DNA of 64,000 nucleotides from Pseudomonadota bacterium. GTDB taxonomy: Bacteria > Desulfobacterota > Desulfovibrionia > Desulfovibrionales > Desulfovibrionaceae. Location of the stretch: assembly GCA_023419375.1 (NCBI GenBank), contig JAEZYD010000035.1, forward strand, positions 1-64,000. Reading direction: 5' to 3'. The notes beneath the pieces were generated by a model that was given only the letters and a program-made list of their open reading frames with translations, had not been told where the DNA came from and made no database searches. The position numbers and the translations under genes are program-made. Below are positions 61,271 to 64,000 of the stretch, piece by piece; position 1 is the stretch's first letter; the number at the start of each line of letters is the position of its first letter.

Positions 61271-61780
61271 ATGTCCGACAATCCTACGGTTTTGCTGGAG
61301 ACCTCCTCCGGCGACATTCTTGTGGAGCTTTATGCCGACAAGGCCCCCCAAACCGTTGCCAATTTTTTGAAATATGTGGATGACGGCTTTTATGCCAACA
61401 CCATTTTCCACCGCGTTATCCCTGGCTTCATGATTCAGGGCGGCGGACTTGGCGCGCGCATGGACGAAAAGTCCACCCGCGAACCTGTGACCAACGAAGC
61501 CGACAACGGCCTCAAGAACGAGCGCGGCACCCTGGCCATGGCCCGCACCCGCGATCCCCACAGCGCCACCGCACAGTTCTTCATCAATCTGGTGGACAAC
61601 GATTTTCTCAACCACAGCTCCCCCACCCCTGACGGCTGGGGTTACTGCGTTTTCGGCAAAGTGACCGAAGGCATGGAGAATGTGGACAAAATTGCCAAGG
61701 TTAAGACCAAGACCGTGGGCTTTCATGAAAATGTGCCCACCGACATGGTGCTGATCACCGGGGCAAGCCGCTTCGAATAA
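61271..61780 (+). CDS. ppiB: Cyclophilin-type peptidyl-prolyl isomerase
   Basis: A 169-residue cytosolic cyclophilin without signal peptide. Active-site residues are visible: FHRVIPGFMIQGG near 46-58 (Arg, Phe, Met, Gln) and ARTRDPHSATAQFFINL near 92-108. The length equals E. coli PpiB. AGGAG lies 6 bases before the ATG. It is divergent from mutY, with 78 bases between, and followed by a hairpin at 61819. Confidence 0.93.
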   Translation: MSDNPTVLLETSSGDILVELYADKAPQTVANFLKYVDDGFYANTIFHRVIPGFMIQGGGLGARMDEKSTREPVTNEADNGLKNERGTLAMARTRDPHSATAQFFINLVDNDFLNHSSPTPDGWGYCVFGKVTEGMENVDKIAKVKTKTVGFHENVPTDMVLITGASRFE

Positions 61781-61818
61781 ATGGCGCGGCAGGCTTTGCC
61801 TGCAACGCTGTCGCATGG

Positions 61819-61858
61819 AACCGCCGTATGCCCGCAGTTGCGGCGCTGCGGCGGTTTT
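61819..61858 (+). terminator. Terminator after ppiB
   Basis: AACCGCCG and CGGCGGTT form an 8-bp stem with an inner GC-rich pair, followed by TT. Confidence 0.5.
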
Positions 61859-61921
61859 GTGTTTGAGCGGCCTTTTACGCACGGGCAAGCTGTGCGCCAA
61901 ACCTGAAAAAAAGGAAAAGCC

Positions 61922-62404
61922 ATGTCCAGAGACATTGTCGCCGCCCTTGAAGAACCCTATCAGCGCGCCTGGGCCCTGCTGGCCCAGTATATGGACACCT
62001 GCCCCGAAAACATCTGGGCCGAAACCAACGGAGGCTGGCCCGTGTGGCAGCAGGTGGCTCACGCCATTGCCGTGCTGAACTTCTTTATTCTTGAAAAAGA
62101 TGACGAAACCTTTTTGCCCGCACCTGCCGGCATTGGCGTGCTGATGCTCAAGGAGCAGGGCAAGGATGTTGTGAGCAAAGAAGCCATGCAGGCTTACGGA
62201 AAATCCGTAAAGGCCGCAGTGGACGCACGTTTGGCGGCGCTTTCCAACACCGACCTGACCAGGGTGCAGGCGCGCGTGAGCAAAAAGATTGGCCGCGATC
62301 TCACCTATGCGGCCATGATTGCCATGCTGGCCTCGCACACCACCTACCATCTGGGCTCCTGTGATGCGGCTTTGCGGGATCACGGTTTGCCGGGCGTGTT
62401 CTAG
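61922..62404 (+). CDS. DinB-like four-helix-bundle protein
   Basis: A 160-residue protein with the DinB/YfiT-like build: four predicted helices and histidines in VAHAIAV (about 47-53) and SHTTYHLG near the end that could bind a metal. AAAAGGAAAA lies 4 bases before the ATG. Such proteins include thiol S-transferases, but many are uncharacterised. It stands alone between ppiB and the YceI-like gene, with a strong hairpin after it. Function not assigned. Confidence 0.7.
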   Translation: MSRDIVAALEEPYQRAWALLAQYMDTCPENIWAETNGGWPVWQQVAHAIAVLNFFILEKDDETFLPAPAGIGVLMLKEQGKDVVSKEAMQAYGKSVKAAVDARLAALSNTDLTRVQARVSKKIGRDLTYAAMIAMLASHTTYHLGSCDAALRDHGLPGVF

Positions 62405-62428
62405 CCTGCAATCGTATTCTGTTGTTGA

Positions 62429-62473
62429 CAGGGCGTTCTGCGGCAAGCTCTGGGGCTGCCGCAGAACGCCCTG
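62429..62473 (+). terminator. Perfect 17-bp hairpin after the DinB-like gene
   Basis: A 17-bp perfect stem (62429-62445 with 62457-62473) around an 11-base loop, 25 bases after the stop. It has no T-run, so it may be a Rho-assisted terminator or a 3'-end stabiliser. Confidence 0.6.
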
Positions 62474-62675
62474 CGCAAACTGCTCTGCACACGGGCATTG
62501 GCAATGAAGGGCAGCGGCGCAATTTTTTTTGATAAATCATCTTGAACAACTTGACTCGGCAGCCTGGAGCCTTAACTAGAAATCATAGCTTGAACGTACG
62601 TTTTTTCGGCAGGTGTTGCCGTTAAAAACAGCAATTATAGATTTGAGCGCAACCTGCACTAAGCGGGAGGTTGTT

Positions 62676-63191
62676 ATGGCTACCTGGAAGAACGATCCCG
62701 ACCATTCGCACCTTGGTTTTGTGGTGCGGCATCTCATGATTACCGACATCAACGGCAGGTTTGCAGACGTTGCCATTGACCTTGAAACCGCCAACGACGA
62801 CCTTTCTGACGCTGTATTTACCATGACGGTCAAGGCTGTGAGCATTGACACGCACGTGCACGCGCGGGACGAACATTTGCGCTCGCCGGACTTTTTTGAT
62901 GTGGCGCAGCACCCTGAAGTTACCTTCCAGAGCACATCTGTGCGCCTTGGGCCGGATCGTACCGGAACCATCACTGGTCTGCTTGAAATGCGCGGCGCCT
63001 CGCGGGAAGTGACATTCAACATCACAGCCAGCGACCGTATAACCAATCCCATCAACAACAAGGAAACGCAGTCTTTCAGCATCACCGGCGAGGTGAATCG
63101 CAGCGACTTTGGTATTGGCCCCAATATCCCGGCAGCCATTGTGGGCGACAGGGTGAAGGTGGCGGCCAACTTTGAAGTTTCGCCAGCCTAG
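62676..63191 (+). CDS. YceI-family protein
   Basis: A 171-residue lipocalin-like beta barrel of the YceI family, which binds long-chain isoprenoid-like lipids. Pattern: DPDHSHLGFVVRHLMITD near 8-25, DEHLRSPDFFDVAQHPEVTF near 65-84 and the closing SRSDFGIG-like NRSDFGIGPNIP near 145. GGGAGG lies 6 bases before the ATG at 62676; the longer frame from 62613 lacks a site. There is no signal peptide, so this copy is cytosolic, unlike E. coli YceI. Confidence 0.9.
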   Translation: MATWKNDPDHSHLGFVVRHLMITDINGRFADVAIDLETANDDLSDAVFTMTVKAVSIDTHVHARDEHLRSPDFFDVAQHPEVTFQSTSVRLGPDRTGTITGLLEMRGASREVTFNITASDRITNPINNKETQSFSITGEVNRSDFGIGPNIPAAIVGDRVKVAANFEVSPA

Positions 63192-63381
63192 GCATCTGAA
63201 TATTAAGATGTTTTGCGGGGGTTCCTTGAGAAGCGAGCCCCCGCGAAATATGGCCAAGCATTGTTTGCTCTGCCTGTTGTTTTGATGCTTGCATGCCTGT
63301 AAAACTCACAGATGATTACTTTCAGCCTCCGATCTTTCCCACCACGCGAAATCCGGCCCCGCCATACCCCGGGTTACGTTT

Positions 63382-63415
63382 AAAAGCCGCCCCTGCTGAC
63401 AGGAGCGGCTTTTTA
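63382..63415 (+). terminator. Terminator (plus-strand side)
   Basis: AAAAGCCGC pairs with GCGGCTTTTT, with inner CCTG/CAGG around CTGA; the T-run follows on the plus strand. Confidence 0.85.
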
Positions 63416-63437
63416 TTGTCCATGCATTCATTCCCCA

Positions 63438-63468
63438 CAAAAAAGGCCGGGTACGGATGCCCCGGCCT
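63438..63468 (-). terminator. Terminator of the SnoaL-like gene
   Basis: AGGCCGGG (63444-63451) pairs with CCCGGCCT (63461-63468); an A-run on the left gives a U-run on the minus strand. Confidence 0.85.
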
Positions 63469-63501
63469 GATGGCCCTATGTGGCCGATGTATATTTGAAC
63501 C

Positions 63502-63963
63502 TTACTGGATCTTGCAGTTGCCGTCGTTGCAGTCTTCGGTGGCGATCACAGGCGTAGCCTGGAACAGCACAACCTGTTCGCGTCCCTTGTTGGTGACCAC
63601 CACCACGGTGATGCGCATGAGACCTTCGGGCAGGGCAGGCGTGGCCTTGGCCTTGAGGTATCCTGTGCCGGTGATGAGCTTTGCGTCGCTGATCAGGGCA
63701 GTGCGGGCATTGGTGAAGGTCAGGCGGTCAATGACAAGTTCCTTGCTCTTGATGGTATTTATGAAGTGTTCCTTGTCCTCAATGTGCCCGTTGGCGTTGA
63801 TGTGCCAGTAGTTGGGGGCCAGCAGGGTTTCAAGGGCCGGGACGTCGCCTGTCATGACGGCTTCGGTATACAACGCCACGGTGTCTGCCTTGGCATGGGC
63901 AAGCCCGCCGGAAAGGGCAATAACAAGGGCTATGAACACAGTGGTTACTTGCAGAATCTTCAT
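63502..63963 (-). CDS. Secreted SnoaL/NTF2-like protein
   Basis: A 153-residue protein with a signal peptide (1-24, ending GLAHA) and an NTF2/SnoaL-like cone fold of the DUF4440 kind: VALYTEAVMTGDVPALETLL near 29, a central INANGHIEDKEHF strand pair and long terminal strands. GGGAGG lies 5 bases before the ATG. Two cysteines near the C-terminus (ATEDCNDGNCKIQ) may form a disulfide. The role is unknown; such domains bind small molecules or act as enzymes. Confidence 0.75.
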   Translation of the reverse strand: MKILQVTTVFIALVIALSGGLAHAKADTVALYTEAVMTGDVPALETLLAPNYWHINANGHIEDKEHFINTIKSKELVIDRLTFTNARTALISDAKLITGTGYLKAKATPALPEGLMRITVVVVTNKGREQVVLFQATPVIATEDCNDGNCKIQ

Positions 63964-64000
63964 GGTATCCTCCCTGAATGGGCTGTTGGGGCGGCCAGAA

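Larger units (their letters stand above)
63192..63501. other. Intergenic region with several hairpins
   Basis: A 310-base gap between convergent genes. A GCGGGGG...CCCCCGC stem lies at 63215-63244, then two terminators (63382-63415 and 63438-63468). No gene was found. Confidence 0.55.

Overview
The window is about 64 kb of a GC-rich bacterial chromosome. It looks like a Desulfovibrionaceae (Desulfovibrio-type) sulfate reducer. This rests on the gene order dnaA-dnaN-gyrB-gyrA-TPR lipoprotein running into purF-hisS-aspS-def-fmt, a DUF116 protein coupled to rsmB, an anaerobe-style iron-sulfur serine dehydratase, and the general look of the proteins. The genus is an inference; no rRNA or tRNA gene lies in the window to confirm it. 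No insertion sequence, CRISPR array or prophage was seen.

Layout. 1-3.4 kb: an NlpC/P60 lipoprotein, a MerR-type helix-turn-helix/coiled-coil protein, then a minus-strand set (CheY-like regulator, DsbA-like protein, acetyltransferase). 3.5-6.3 kb: chromosome segregation locus with a parS-like site, parA, a small zinc-ribbon gene on the opposite strand, and parB. 6.3-23.4 kb: a long minus-strand run of replication, translation-start and purine genes (rsmB, DUF116, fmt, def, aspS, hisS, purF, TPR lipoprotein, gyrA, gyrB, dnaN, dnaA). A candidate origin region with DnaA boxes lies next to dnaA. 23.8-27.4 kb: an M23 peptidase and an FlrC/FlbD-like sigma-54 activator with a dead receiver. 27.5-33.2 kb: a catabolic island (RraA-like aldolase, DctA-type symporter, two-subunit UxaA-family lyase) divergent from a GAF-domain sigma-54 activator. 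33.3-41.3 kb: PpiD-like chaperone, glmS, coaX, eno, folD and a DUF805 membrane protein.

41.4-46.3 kb: a four-gene surface-sugar cassette: KdnB-like Kdo 8-oxidase, KdnA-like aminotransferase, a cytidylyltransferase/PseG-like fusion and an SpsF-like cytidylyltransferase. This most likely makes an amino-modified Kdo (or related ulosonate) for the cell envelope. 46.4-47.7 kb: one markedly AT-rich foreign-looking gene whose C-terminus resembles the diadenylate cyclase (DisA_N) fold. It sits between the sugar cassette and a cardiolipin synthase. 49.2-55.5 kb: a universal stress protein, a 1631-residue hybrid-kinase-like membrane protein lacking its phospho-residues, and a membrane-anchored TPR protein. 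55.6-64 kb: an MFS transporter divergent from a MarR regulator, serine dehydratase, an HdeA-like periplasmic protein, mutY, cyclophilin, DinB-like, YceI-like and SnoaL-like proteins.

Most start codons were placed by ribosome binding site and family alignment, so several genes begin downstream of the longest possible frame. All functional statements come from reading motifs by eye; no database search or structure prediction was run.
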